Under the pieces are notes generated by a model. It searched no databases and was not told the DNA's origin. It saw only the letters and a list, made by a program, of their open reading frames with translations. Both the position numbers and the translations under genes were made by a program. Below are positions 1 through 7,809 of a stretch of 64,000 nucleotides of DNA, piece by piece. Numbering within the stretch: the first letter of the stretch is position 1; each line of letters begins with the position of its first letter. Origin of the DNA: Bacillota bacterium (lineage in GTDB: Bacteria > Armatimonadota > HRBIN16); assembly GCA_023511455.1 (NCBI GenBank), contig JAIMBJ010000005.1, positions 1 to 64,000 of the forward strand, written 5' to 3'.

Positions 1-365
1 CGTGTCTGAGTATATGCCCGCTGTGGGGGGGTAGCGGCTGGTAGCCCTTGACAAACAACATAGACTTCAGCATGACAAAGGGCAACACTGTCATTGGGAG
101 TAGAGCGAAGAATCTCCGAACCCTGTAGCCGACGCTCCGGGTGACAGGGATGAGATGCTTCGCTAACGCTTAGCATGACAAAAGGCTGTCATTCGGAGTA
201 GAGCGAAGAATCTCGAAGACCCTTCTCTCACGCTGAGGATGACCAGAGGGTTGGGGCGCTTCGCGAGGCTCTGCGGTCGCGAGTAAGCAGGGCAAACAGC
301 GGCTATTGTCTCAACCGCGTGACTCCTGAGAGGAAGAAATTTGTTCTCGATATCCGCAAAATCAC
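1..365. repeat. Intergenic region with dispersed hairpin-type repeats
   Basis: I see no convincing gene here. Two direct copies of a short motif (gtcatt, then ggagtagagcgaagaatctc) start near 90 and 189. Between and after them lie partly complementary segments such as gatgcttcgct followed by agcatgac. The same arrangement, with the sense gtcattctgagcgaagcg and its complement agcatgac, recurs at 33510-33590. This looks like a family of short dispersed extragenic repeats able to fold into hairpins. Confidence 0.55.
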
Positions 366-394
366 TTGACTTTTCTGCGAGCAGGTGCTAAAGT
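366..394 (+). promoter_or_regulatory. Sigma-70-like promoter of the PEP-CTERM gene
   Basis: TTGACT (366-371) is followed by a 17-base spacer and TAAAGT (389-394). The predicted start near 401 leaves an untranslated leader of about 120 bases before the ATG at 522. I recognise no riboswitch in that leader. Confidence 0.6.
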
Positions 395-521
395 GAAAAG
401 GGAACGAGTAGGTGTGGTGTCTGCGAGTGATGTACCGGTTAATGTCACGGATAAGAGAGCGGCCCTGCTCCTCAAGTACAGCAAGTGCGGTATCCAATCC
501 ATTCTGAAAGGAGGTTGTCGC

Positions 522-1283
522 ATGAAAAGGCTCTTACTGCTGGCCGTGCTGAGCCTGGGACTGGTGACCTGGGCAAATGCACAAATCAATAAGGCGGTGA
601 TCCTGGACCGGGTATTTAACGACGACACCGACTCGATCTCCAGCCACTTCAACGCCTGGCCCTCCATCCTGCTCACCGATAACAAGGTGGATGGTGATGG
701 TGCGGACCCGGAGTGGGCGAACCGTCATGCGTGGTTCGTATCCGGCGATGGAGTCAGCGAATTACAAGTTCCGCTCTCCGTTCCGTGGGTGATGTCGTTT
801 GACCTCACGCTGATCGGCGCGCCAGCTACTCCTCGCAAGGAGGCGGGCTATTTGATTCGCATCGGTATGCCGTGGGGCTACTCGGAAGGACAGTTTATCG
901 TAAACACCGATGCCCATGAGGTGGTGGCCTTTGGCTGGCCCTTCCCCTTCTACAGCTTCAATGCCTCTCACGGACTGTCGTACAACTCCGGTCAGACCAT
1001 CCGTCTGGGGGTCACCTTCTTCAAAGACCCGGGTGATGGACTGTACAAGATTATCTACTCTGCCAACGGCATTTCCAGCCCTGCGCTGGCGCTGGCAGAC
1101 CAGGGGCTTTTCACCGGCTGGATTACTCCCGGTGGCTACCTGCAGGTGCAGATAGACAAAAACAACCCCAGCAACGGCGGTGCTGCGCTCTTTAACAACA
1201 TCGCCGTGGTTCCCGAGCCAGCCACCGTTGCGGTACTGGGTTTGGGCGTCGCTGCACTGGCACTGCGCCGACGGAAGAGGTAA
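522..1283 (+). CDS. PEP-CTERM exported protein of unknown function
   Basis: The start at 522 is chosen because AAAGGAGG lies just upstream and the product then begins with a signal peptide (MKRLLLLAVLSLGL...ANA). The 253-residue protein ends in VPEPATVAVLGLGVAALALRRRKR-type sequence: a VPEP motif, a hydrophobic helix and a basic tail. This is the PEP-CTERM sorting signal, which in other bacteria is processed by an exosortase and goes with envelope or exopolysaccharide matrix proteins. The body is rich in aromatic and Gly residues and probably beta-rich, but I recognise no catalytic family. It is a single transcription unit with its own promoter and a strong hairpin after the stop. Surface location is family knowledge; the specific job is unknown. 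Confidence 0.85.
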   Translation: MKRLLLLAVLSLGLVTWANAQINKAVILDRVFNDDTDSISSHFNAWPSILLTDNKVDGDGADPEWANRHAWFVSGDGVSELQVPLSVPWVMSFDLTLIGAPATPRKEAGYLIRIGMPWGYSEGQFIVNTDAHEVVAFGWPFPFYSFNASHGLSYNSGQTIRLGVTFFKDPGDGLYKIIYSANGISSPALALADQGLFTGWITPGGYLQVQIDKNNPSNGGAALFNNIAVVPEPATVAVLGLGVAALALRRRKR

Positions 1284-1307
1284 GAAGGCTCCATACCGTA
1301 TAGTGAG

Positions 1308-1339
1308 AAAAGGGGGCAGGCATTGGCCTGCCCCCTTTA
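1308..1339. terminator. Bidirectional hairpin terminator
   Basis: A perfect 13-base-pair stem (AAAGGGGGCAGGC at 1309-1321 with its complement at 1326-1338) encloses a four-base loop. The arms begin with AAA and end with TTT, so it can serve both the PEP-CTERM gene and the convergent propeller-dockerin gene. Confidence 0.75.
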
Positions 1340-1369
1340 ACGCTTACTGCCTACCTCTTTCTGTGCAGA

Positions 1370-2707
1370 CTACTCATCCCCGGTGGCTCCGAAGTTCTGT
1401 ACTAGGATTCCAAAGTCAAACAGCGTGACCTCTTCGTCACCATCGAGGTCGGCGTTGGGGTTCCAATTGCTGCTGCCTGGGCTGGAGCCGAAGGCTGCCA
1501 CCAGCTCGCCGAAATCGAACAGGGTCACCTCGTTGTCGCCGTCGATGTCGCCGTTGAGGAGGGTAACGTCCAGCCCTGTCAACCCCGACTTGGGCACTAC
1601 CACGTCGCGCACGACCACCTGCAGCCAGTGGCTGGCTTTAAAGGCGAAGTCGTAGGTGGCCGGCGCCACATTGGGCAGGGTGTAGTTGCCATCGTCATCC
1701 AGAGTGAGCGTGGCGGTGCGCACCAGCTGCCCCGCCTGGTACACCTTGAGCGTGACCGGCACCTGCACCACTTTCGTGGGGTCATACTCGCTCAGGGTGA
1801 CTTTACCCTTCACCGGACGGGGGGTGAACAGGATCATGCCCGGCTGTGTCAGTCCACCTGCTCCCGGCGCGACGAAGGTGCCGATGAACGCCCCGGTGGT
1901 GCCGTCGTAAACCAGGATGGAGTTCCCGCCGTAGCTGGCCAGGTAGAACCGTCCGTCGGGACCCCACTCATAGCCGTACGCCCCGTACAGCCCTCCACTG
2001 CCTGCAGGGATAAAGGCTCCCAGAGGTGCACCCGTCGTGCCATGGTACTTCATCACGCGGTGGAACAATCCGCCGGAGACGTACAGGTGCCCGTCGGCAC
2101 CGAAGCGAACGCCAATCGCCGGATAGAGGTTCACCGGGTCGTTGACAAACACATCGATAAACGCGCCGGTTTGCCCGTGGAAACGCATGACCTGAGCCCG
2201 CTCCCAGGTGCTCACATACAGGTTGCCGTCGGGACCGAAAGTGAGACTCGCCGGCGTGTCCAGCCCGCCGCTGCCTGATGGCACGAATACGTCGATGAAG
2301 GCACCCGTTCGTCCATCGAAGCGCAGCACCGCATCGTTACCGTAGCTGGTAACGTACAGGTTGCCATCGGCACCGAACTCGAGGTCAGCCGGTGAGTTCA
2401 ATCCACCGCTTCTTGGCGGCACGAAAGCGTCGATGAACGCGCCGGTCACTCCGTCGAAGCGCAGGACTGCGTGCTGGTCGTTGCTGCACACGTACAGATT
2501 GCCATCGGGACCGTACTCCATTCCCTGAGGTTCGTCCAGCCCGCCGGTTCGTGCTGGCACAAAGTCCCCCAGATACGCACCGGTGGTTTCATCGAAGCGC
2601 AAGATGCGGTCGCCGTTGACGCTGCACACCAGCAAATCTGCCGGTGCCGCGGACACCAGTACCATCCATCCGAAAGCGAACAGGGTCAAGCGCATAAGCG
2701 ATTTCAT
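1370..2707 (-). CDS. Secreted beta-propeller protein with C-terminal dockerin
   Basis: 445 residues. A signal peptide (about 1-23, ending SAAPA) is followed by at least six copies of a roughly 43-residue repeat with cores like GPDGNLYV and VLRFDGVTGAFID, spanning about 25-300. These resemble NHL or Vgb-type propeller blades. A short Fn3-like or CarboxypepD-like linker follows (about 300-385). The C-terminus carries two dockerin-type calcium loops, DIDGDNEVTLFDFG and DLDGDEEVTLFDFG. Dockerins bind cohesins on scaffoldins; no cohesin is visible here, and in non-cellulosomal bacteria such modules are common in exported proteins of unknown partner. It has its own promoter at 2760-2788 and converges on the PEP-CTERM gene. 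Confidence 0.8.
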   Translation of the reverse strand: MKSLMRLTLFAFGWMVLVSAAPADLLVCSVNGDRILRFDETTGAYLGDFVPARTGGLDEPQGMEYGPDGNLYVCSNDQHAVLRFDGVTGAFIDAFVPPRSGGLNSPADLEFGADGNLYVTSYGNDAVLRFDGRTGAFIDVFVPSGSGGLDTPASLTFGPDGNLYVSTWERAQVMRFHGQTGAFIDVFVNDPVNLYPAIGVRFGADGHLYVSGGLFHRVMKYHGTTGAPLGAFIPAGSGGLYGAYGYEWGPDGRFYLASYGGNSILVYDGTTGAFIGTFVAPGAGGLTQPGMILFTPRPVKGKVTLSEYDPTKVVQVPVTLKVYQAGQLVRTATLTLDDDGNYTLPNVAPATYDFAFKASHWLQVVVRDVVVPKSGLTGLDVTLLNGDIDGDNEVTLFDFGELVAAFGSSPGSSNWNPNADLDGDEEVTLFDFGILVQNFGATGDE

Positions 2708-2759
2708 GTTTTTCTCCCCCTTTCCTTGAGTTTAACGGAAGACACTCGTGACCAAGTAG

Positions 2760-2788
2760 AGTATACAGGGTTCGCCACAGGGAGTCAA
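2760..2788 (-). promoter_or_regulatory. Promoter of the propeller-dockerin gene
   Basis: Read on the minus strand, TTGACT (2788-2783), a 17-base spacer and TATACT (2765-2760) match the sigma-70 consensus well. This gives a leader of about 45 bases before the ATG at 2707, with a GGGGGAGA ribosome binding site. Confidence 0.65.
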
Positions 2789-2945
2789 CAAACAGAGAGA
2801 CAATGCTTATTAACTTCACATTAAATGTGGGCGACGCCGGGCACTCCAGCAAAAGCAGGCGAAATTATGTGAAATTGATACAGTTTTGCTTCGGTGTACG
2901 GTATACTAAGTGTAGATTACAATACATTCCGGAAGGTGTGAACCG

Positions 2946-3647
2946 ATGGTACAGGACCTGGTCAAAGACTTCATTCAGCGAGTCGATATGTTTTCAGCTC
3001 TCGACGGACGCATCGCCCGCAAGCTGGAACAGGAAGCACAGGAGCGATTTGTACGCCGCCGTGATACCGTTTTCGAACCCGGCGACCCTGAGAACGAAGT
3101 GTATATTGTGAAAGAGGGGCGGGTGCGGATTTATCGTCAGTCGCCGGCTGGCAAAGAGATTTCGCTGGCGCTGTTTGATCCCGGTGAGATTTTTGGGGAG
3201 ATGGCGCTGTTCTTCCCGTCGCAACGGGTCAACACGGCGGAGGCTCATGAAGATACCGAGCTCTATGTAGTGCCGGTCGAGACTTTCCAGCGCTGGATGC
3301 AGGAAGATAATGAGATCAAGGAGCTGATTCTTTACATCATGGCGGACAGGCGGCGGGCTATGGAACAGAAGGCGTCAGACCTTGTCGCTCTGGAAGTGCC
3401 CCAGCGCATGGCGAAGACCATCCTGTGGCTGTTCGACCGCTACCGCACCGACATCATTACGGGCAGAATCGCACTGAACATTCGCCTGACGCACCATGAG
3501 CTTGCCAGCCTGTCGGGTACCACGCGCGAAACCGCGACGCTTATCCTGAACCGTTTCCGCCGGGATGGTTACATCGATTTCTTCGGACGGCGGATGATAC
3601 TGCTCAACGAAGCGGAACTGGTTCGCATCGCCACGACGTACGAGTAG
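2946..3647 (+). CDS. Crp/Fnr-family transcriptional regulator
   Basis: 233 residues with the standard two-domain layout. Residues 15-130 form a cyclic-nucleotide-binding fold: GEIFGEMALFF is the phosphate-binding cassette and is followed by QRVNTA, where CRP has an Arg-Ser/Thr-Ala contact. Residues 150-225 are a winged helix (LTHHELASLSGTTRETATLI, then FRRDGYIDF). No N-terminal cysteine cluster is present, so it is CRP-like rather than an FNR iron-sulfur oxygen sensor. The ligand is not determinable. It is monocistronic, with a GGAAGGTG ribosome binding site, and is followed by a hairpin with a T-run. Confidence 0.9.
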   Translation: MVQDLVKDFIQRVDMFSALDGRIARKLEQEAQERFVRRRDTVFEPGDPENEVYIVKEGRVRIYRQSPAGKEISLALFDPGEIFGEMALFFPSQRVNTAEAHEDTELYVVPVETFQRWMQEDNEIKELILYIMADRRRAMEQKASDLVALEVPQRMAKTILWLFDRYRTDIITGRIALNIRLTHHELASLSGTTRETATLILNRFRRDGYIDFFGRRMILLNEAELVRIATTYE

Positions 3648-3712
3648 CGCTCTGGGCGGTGTGGTGCCGGGCGAGTCGGGGACAGGAGTCCTACGGCTTG
3701 GCGGGAGGCTCG

Positions 3713-3738
3713 TGTAGCCGCAGGCTTTAGCCTGCGTT
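3713..3738. repeat. Short palindromic hairpin element (tgtagcc...tgcgtt family)
   Basis: CGCAGGCT and AGCCTGCG (3719-3736) form an 8-bp stem with a TT loop, flanked by tgtagc and tt. A second hairpin with the same flanks but a different stem sequence is at 40146-40171, and related ones are at 7619-7634 and 45011-45034. Confidence 0.5.
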
Positions 3739-3741
3739 GCT

Positions 3742-3782
3742 GGAGGGCGAACCTTTGGCAAGCCGCCCTCCGTGAACTTTTT
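3742..3782 (+). terminator. Terminator for the Crp-family gene, inside a repeat copy
   Basis: GGAGGGCG (3742-3749) pairs with CGCCCTCC (3764-3771), followed by TTTTT at 3778-3782. The arms and the adjacent gaacc are also the termini of the longer interspersed repeat seen at 7740-7809, so a repeat copy appears to have become the terminator. Confidence 0.6.
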
Positions 3783-3786
3783 ATGC

Positions 3787-4845
3787 TTATGGAAACACTG
3801 GCGGCAGCTCTAACCCGCGCGATTCCGCCAGCCCGAACATCAGGTTCATGTTCTGAACAGCCTGCCCTGCCGCGCCCTTCACCAGATTATCTATTACGCT
3901 GGTCACCACCAGCTGTCCCCTCCGTTCATCGACCGTCAGGCTGATGTGGCAATAGTTTGTGCCCGCGACGTGTTTGGTGGCGGGGAAATCGCCCGGGTCG
4001 CGCACCACCACGAAGGTCTTATCCTGGTAGAACCGCCGATAGTGCACGGTGAGCTCGTGCGCGGAGAAGGGGCGCACCAGCTTCGCGTAGGCGGTACACA
4101 GGATGCCGCGCGTGACAGGTATCAGGTGGGGCGTGAAGGTCACCGTGATTGCTCTGCCCGCCACATCCGACAACTTCTGTTCGATCTCCGGCGTGTGGCG
4201 GTGACTGGGTACGCCGTAGGCGCGCATACTTTCATTTATCTCGGCGAAATGGTAGTCCAGCCCGAACTTCGACCTGCCCGCGCCAGACACACCCGATTTG
4301 GCGTCTATCACCAGCGACTCGGTATCCACCCACCCCTGCGCCATTACCGGAGCCAGCGCCAGTAGGGCGGCAGTGGGGTAACAGCCGGGGTTCGCAACCA
4401 GCCTCGCCTCGCGCAGCTGGCTGTGCGGCACCAGCTCCGGCAAGCCGTATACCGCCTCGTCCAGCAGGTCTATCGCGGAGTGCTCGCGCTTATACCACTG
4501 CGCGTAGACGGCGGGGTTGTGCAGGCGGAAGTCGGCGGAGAGGTCAATCAGGCGCACGCCCGCCTCCAGCAAGGGCTTGGCAACTTGCATGGCAAAACCT
4601 GTCTCGCCCGCCAGAAAGAGGATGTCGCTCTTCTGCGCTGCCCGTTGCACGTCGAACTCTTCCAGCGGTGGCAGGTGGTGCGCGGCGAATCCGGGGAAGG
4701 CGGTGCTGATGGATTTGCCTGCATAGGTGTGCGAGCTCAGGTAGGTGATCTGTACGTCGGGATGCTGTAACAGCAGGCGAACGAGCTCGCCTCCTGCATA
4801 GCCCGACGCGCCGCCGATGCCCACATGTATCTTTCGGTGTCTCAT
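3787..4845 (-). CDS. argC: N-acetyl-gamma-glutamyl-phosphate reductase
   Basis: Catalyses the NADPH-dependent third step of arginine synthesis, reducing N-acetylglutamyl phosphate to the semialdehyde, in the cytoplasm. From the ATG at 4845 the protein is 352 residues, normal for the family. The N-terminus is the Rossmann motif GGASGYAGGEL, the catalytic cysteine lies in NPGCYPT, and the conserved SHRHTPE histidines follow. An in-frame TTG at 4902 would add 19 residues that do not fit the family, so 4845 is preferred although its ribosome binding site is weak. No other arg gene is nearby, so it appears unlinked to the rest of the pathway. It lies downstream of the pseudopilin cluster on the same strand but is probably transcribed independently. 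Confidence 0.93.
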   Translation of the reverse strand: MRHRKIHVGIGGASGYAGGELVRLLLQHPDVQITYLSSHTYAGKSISTAFPGFAAHHLPPLEEFDVQRAAQKSDILFLAGETGFAMQVAKPLLEAGVRLIDLSADFRLHNPAVYAQWYKREHSAIDLLDEAVYGLPELVPHSQLREARLVANPGCYPTAALLALAPVMAQGWVDTESLVIDAKSGVSGAGRSKFGLDYHFAEINESMRAYGVPSHRHTPEIEQKLSDVAGRAITVTFTPHLIPVTRGILCTAYAKLVRPFSAHELTVHYRRFYQDKTFVVVRDPGDFPATKHVAGTNYCHISLTVDERRGQLVVTSVIDNLVKGAAGQAVQNMNLMFGLAESRGLELPPVFP

Positions 4846-4928
4846 ACCTTGAGTGTATCGCGGGTGGGCGTGAGTCGTCAAGGGGCGATTGTTCCATAGC
4901 AAATTTTCTCAAGCCCTCTGCCCTTTCC

Positions 4929-5040
4929 GTAGTCGGGTGGCATAGGCAGGTCGGTCAACAGCTCCCACAGACACCGTCCCTGCTCACTGCGATCATTGCG
5001 ATGACGATGAGCAGCTCCAGCACGGTGAACGCCTCCGTTT
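4929..5040 (-). pseudogene. Internally deleted remnant of a pseudopilin gene
   Basis: Read on the minus strand, this stretch first encodes AFTVLELLIVIAMIA, nearly identical to the N-terminus of the pseudopilin at 5572-6255. It then jumps, in another frame, to CLWELLTDLPMPPDYG, which matches the pseudopilin's C-terminal CAWELLTDLPMPSDHG. About 500 bases of the middle are missing, the two parts are out of frame (junction near 4980-4990), and no start codon precedes the first part. It begins exactly at the stop of the membrane-protein gene. I infer a tandem duplicate of the upstream pseudopilin that collapsed by deletion. Confidence 0.8.
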
Positions 5041-5597
5041 TACCCAAGCCATTCCGGTATCTTCCTGCCGAGGAACAAGATAAGTCTCTCCAGCAGCGCC
5101 GCCCAAACGAGATTCACAGCGAACACAAGCCCGATCAACAGCAATAATGCCCACAACCTAACCCCCGGCACGTGTATCAGGCTCCAGAGCGTAGCTGGCT
5201 GGTAATCCGCAACGATTAAGGCGGCGATTGCCAAACCCGGAATCAGCCACGCGCTTCCCAGAATGCTTCCCTCCTTAGCCTCCAAACGTGCGCGTAACAA
5301 CCACCCCGCTGCGGCGCCGCAGGCGATAAACCACAACCACCCCACCCACGTGGTTTGCTGCCACCAACGTAATACAGCGTTCCACATCTCCTGCGTTGTG
5401 GTAAACATCACAATGTGCACGCCAGAAGGCAAAGGAGGCGTCCACACCTGGTACAATGCGCCGTCTAGAACGAGTTGCACATGCTTGCGCAACAGGAATG
5501 TGACAACGCCTGCTATCACCGCGGCAAGCCAGTGCACGCCTTGCATCGTTTGCTGCCCTGCCTTCTTTCTCCTACCTCGTGCAGATAATGGTGCCAT
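5040..5597 (-). CDS. Four-helix membrane protein of unknown function
   Basis: 185 residues from the ATG at 5597, which has GAAGAG seven bases upstream and overlaps the end of the pseudopilin gene by 26 bases. An alternative ATG at 5546 gives 168 residues starting directly at the first helix. A basic N-terminus (RGRRKK) precedes four hydrophobic segments at about 28-50, 76-98, 105-125 and 140-170 of the longer form. I recognise no family. Position and overlap suggest co-transcription with the sigma factor, cysteine-rich protein and pseudopilin upstream, so a role in the same envelope process is inferred. Confidence 0.65.
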   Translation of the reverse strand: MAPLSARGRRKKAGQQTMQGVHWLAAVIAGVVTFLLRKHVQLVLDGALYQVWTPPLPSGVHIVMFTTTQEMWNAVLRWWQQTTWVGWLWFIACGAAAGWLLRARLEAKEGSILGSAWLIPGLAIAALIVADYQPATLWSLIHVPGVRLWALLLLIGLVFAVNLVWAALLERLILFLGRKIPEWLG

Positions 5598-6255
5598 GGC
5601 AAATCTCTTCAGGACCGCCGTCTCTCCCATGATCAGATGGCATAGGTAAATCGGTTAGCAATTCCCATGCACAGCGCCCCTCTTTACCTGAACCCGCGCC
5701 TGTACTGATCTTACGTATCGGCACGTCTTTCGCCTGAATGGAACCATCTCGCCTCACCCGCAGTACCTTTCCACAGAAGGCATGTTCTGTCGGATGAGGC
5801 AAGCCGGGATAGATTAAGCGTCCATGTAGATAGCAAAACAGGAACCCAAAGTTGGGATCCTTTTCGCGGATAGCACGGATGCTCTGGAGCGGTTTGGGCA
5901 GAGGGTCATTGCCAAACATCAACCCCATGTAGTCGTAGCTGATGGGGGTTTGTGCATGCGCAGTCGCATCGGTGTTAAAACCACCATACTGATCCAGCGG
6001 GCACACCAGCACCGCCCGATCCTTGACGTATGGCAGGATAAAGTCAAGTGCTATCGGTGCGGTGTCTTGGTAGTCACTGGTATACAAGCTCCACGCGACG
6101 TATACCTGGTGCAGATTGTTCATGCACTGCGTTTCACGCGCCTTCTTGCGCGCGCTCGCGAACAGTGGGAACAGCAGAGCCGCGATCAACGCGATAATCG
6201 CGATGACGATGAGCAGCTCCAGTACGGTGAAGGCGGTTCGTTTCATGCGAGCCAT
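5572..6255 (-). CDS. Pseudopilin-like protein with type IV prepilin N-terminus
   Basis: 227 residues. The N-terminus has a short basic leader then AFTVLELLIVIAIIALIAALL, a class III prepilin signal with the conserved Glu at +5; Ala rather than Gly precedes the Phe. The helix is followed by SARKKARETQCMNNLHQVYVAW, typical of the DUF1559-type pseudopilins abundant in Planctomycetes and Armatimonadota. A globular domain with paired cysteines follows. The usual C-terminal H-X9-DG motif is not clear; SDHGRDGG sits near the end instead. The ATG at 6255 has GGAGGA eight bases upstream. It should insert in the inner membrane after prepilin-peptidase processing. A decayed duplicate lies at 4929-5040. 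Confidence 0.8.
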   Translation of the reverse strand: MARMKRTAFTVLELLIVIAIIALIAALLFPLFASARKKARETQCMNNLHQVYVAWSLYTSDYQDTAPIALDFILPYVKDRAVLVCPLDQYGGFNTDATAHAQTPISYDYMGLMFGNDPLPKPLQSIRAIREKDPNFGFLFCYLHGRLIYPGLPHPTEHAFCGKVLRVRRDGSIQAKDVPIRKISTGAGSGKEGRCAWELLTDLPMPSDHGRDGGPEEICHGTIICTR

Positions 6256-6343
6256 TTCAGTGTCCTCCTTCTCGGATTCTGCGCTGGGATGCCCCTGCTA
6301 CGCCATTGCGCAGGCCTTGTAACGGGGCGAGTTTGGCAGACCA

Positions 6344-6811
6344 CTATGGACAACTACCGGGAGTTACTATCTCACACAGAATCTCGCCCGTATTGTCACA
6401 TGGTGGCTCCGTATACTGCCCAGGCGCACAGCATAGATTAGTCGATGTCCATTGTCCGCAGGCGACATACGTATTTCCATCTCCGCAATTATACCAGCAC
6501 TTGTTGCGGACCAACATCCTGTAAGTTACAGGGTTCGTCGCACAAGGTAGACTGGCGATACACCAACTGTTATTGGGGTCGTTGCGGGTCTTGCGGCACC
6601 CCCTGCAGTCCACGGATGCTGGTGTCAAGCGCAAACCGTCCTTGTGGTGCATCGCTATCTGCCTATCTACGCCTTCTCCGCACCCACAACCTTCACTTCG
6701 CTGTCCCCCCCACGCGACGGGTACGACGCTGTTTGCGGTGATAGGCAACATCATCAGGTTCGCCAGCGCCAGTATGAGGGCGGTGCTCAAGAGGTAAATC
6801 CGTCGTCGCAT
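6344..6811 (-). CDS. Cysteine-rich exported protein of unknown function
   Basis: 155 residues with an N-terminal hydrophobic signal (MRRRIYLLSTALILALANL) and about 14 cysteines in the remaining 125 residues. Spacings include CGCG, DCRGC, KCWYNC and LCC. The start is well supported by GGAGGAGAG seven bases upstream. Its first 119 bases overlap, in a different frame, the 3' end of the sigma-factor gene. The cysteine density fits a disulfide-stabilised or metal-binding exported protein, but I recognise no family. The gene sits between an ECF sigma factor and a pseudopilin on one strand, so co-expression is likely. Confidence 0.7.
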   Translation of the reverse strand: MRRRIYLLSTALILALANLMMLPITANSVVPVAWGGQRSEGCGCGEGVDRQIAMHHKDGLRLTPASVDCRGCRKTRNDPNNSWCIASLPCATNPVTYRMLVRNKCWYNCGDGNTYVACGQWTSTNLCCAPGQYTEPPCDNTGEILCEIVTPGSCP

Positions 6812-7394
6812 TGCTGTTCTCTCCTCCGTCAGGTGTATAGGCGGTCTCGCCCGCTAGAGTGCTTCCAATAAAGAAATCGTTCGATGGGGAAGATTCGTCA
6901 CAGGTTACGCCCAATTTTTTCCGCGCCTGTTCGATACCTCTTTGAAAGCGCATCTTTGCCGCGCTCACCCCCAAGCCCGTCACCTGGGCAATCTCGTCCC
7001 ATGAACATTGTTCGTAAATGCGAAGATATACCACCTGCCGGCAGTTTTCGGGTAAAGCATCCCAGATCTCATCGGCGAGGAGGAGCATAAAAGCCTGCTG
7101 TTCAGGGTTGCGGGCTACCAGTGCTCTCGTGCATTCCGCTATGGCGCGCTGTTCGCATCTCTGACGCCGATAATGGTCGGCAACCCGTTTTCGGATTACC
7201 GTATCCAGAAAGCCGGGCCTCAGGTGACTTAGCAAACCGTCGGCAGGCTCGTCGGGGTGCTGGGCACGCAAACAGCAAAGGCATGCGGTAAGCGATTCGC
7301 ACACGACATCGGTCGCTTCCTCACAGCTCATGCCATATTGACGCTGCACGCGAACGATACGTCCGCGCAGGCGATCCAGCAGGGTGCGGGACAT
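6693..7394 (-). CDS. ECF-type RNA polymerase sigma factor
   Basis: 233 residues from the ATG at 7394, which has AAAGGAGG at ideal spacing. Region 2 is divergent but ends in the usual basic stretch (RKRVADHYRRQR), and region 4 is clear at about 125-175 (ALPENCRQVVYLRIYEQCSW, then DEIAQVTGLGVSAAKMRFQR). The last 60 residues lie beyond region 4, are hydrophilic and of low complexity, and are the part that overlaps the next gene. No anti-sigma factor follows; the next gene is the cysteine-rich exported protein. The gene likely directs RNA polymerase to envelope genes, possibly including its own downstream cluster. Confidence 0.8.
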   Translation of the reverse strand: MSRTLLDRLRGRIVRVQRQYGMSCEEATDVVCESLTACLCCLRAQHPDEPADGLLSHLRPGFLDTVIRKRVADHYRRQRCEQRAIAECTRALVARNPEQQAFMLLLADEIWDALPENCRQVVYLRIYEQCSWDEIAQVTGLGVSAAKMRFQRGIEQARKKLGVTCDESSPSNDFFIGSTLAGETAYTPDGGENSNATTDLPLEHRPHTGAGEPDDVAYHRKQRRTRRVGGTAK

Positions 7395-7463
7395 AGATGC
7401 CTCCTTTCTGTGCGCAAACCGCAACACACCCTGTAAGCACTATAAAGCAAGAGCACATACCGA

Positions 7464-7492
7464 ACTATAGCAAAATGCTTACCGTCCGTCAA
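7464..7492 (-). promoter_or_regulatory. Promoter of the sigma-factor / pseudopilin cluster
   Basis: On the minus strand TTGACG (7492-7487), a 17-base spacer and TATAGT (7469-7464) form a good housekeeping-type promoter about 60 bases upstream of the sigma gene. Confidence 0.6.
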
Positions 7493-7739
7493 CTTCAAAA
7501 AGGAAGACGGGTTCCGAACGGTTAAAGTTACTACAGGGATGAGCGAACGATTAAGTGGATACGCACAGAGGATTCAACATATCGGAGTTTGCTCCCTCAC
7601 CTAACGGCGCGACCGATCTGCGGCTAAAGCCGCACCTTTCAGAATGACAGGCACGCGAAACTGCTCTACGCATATCCGAAAAATCACGTGTGTTAGACCA
7701 CTAATAGTGCGCCAAGCGATTCCTGGCTTCTTAGCCAGT

Positions 7740-7809
7740 TGGAAGGCGAACCTCCTGGTGAGCCGAAGACCGGTGTACCGCAACGACTCGGCAGGAACCT
7801 CGCCCTCCA
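7740..7809. repeat. Interspersed structured repeat, copy A
   Basis: The 70-base element has inverted ends: TGGAAGGCGA (7740-7749) pairs with TCGCCCTCCA (7800-7809) except for one mismatch, and internal GCCGA pairs with TCGGC. A diverged copy in the opposite orientation lies at 42487-42547, and a shortened copy at 3742-3771. All keep gaacct just inside the first arm. The rest of the gap 7495-7852 holds only a small hairpin (7619-7634) and no gene I can support. Confidence 0.6.

Noticed and set aside
395-521. Long leader of the PEP-CTERM gene considered as a riboswitch
   Set aside because: No recognisable aptamer core could be seen; only a small weak hairpin.
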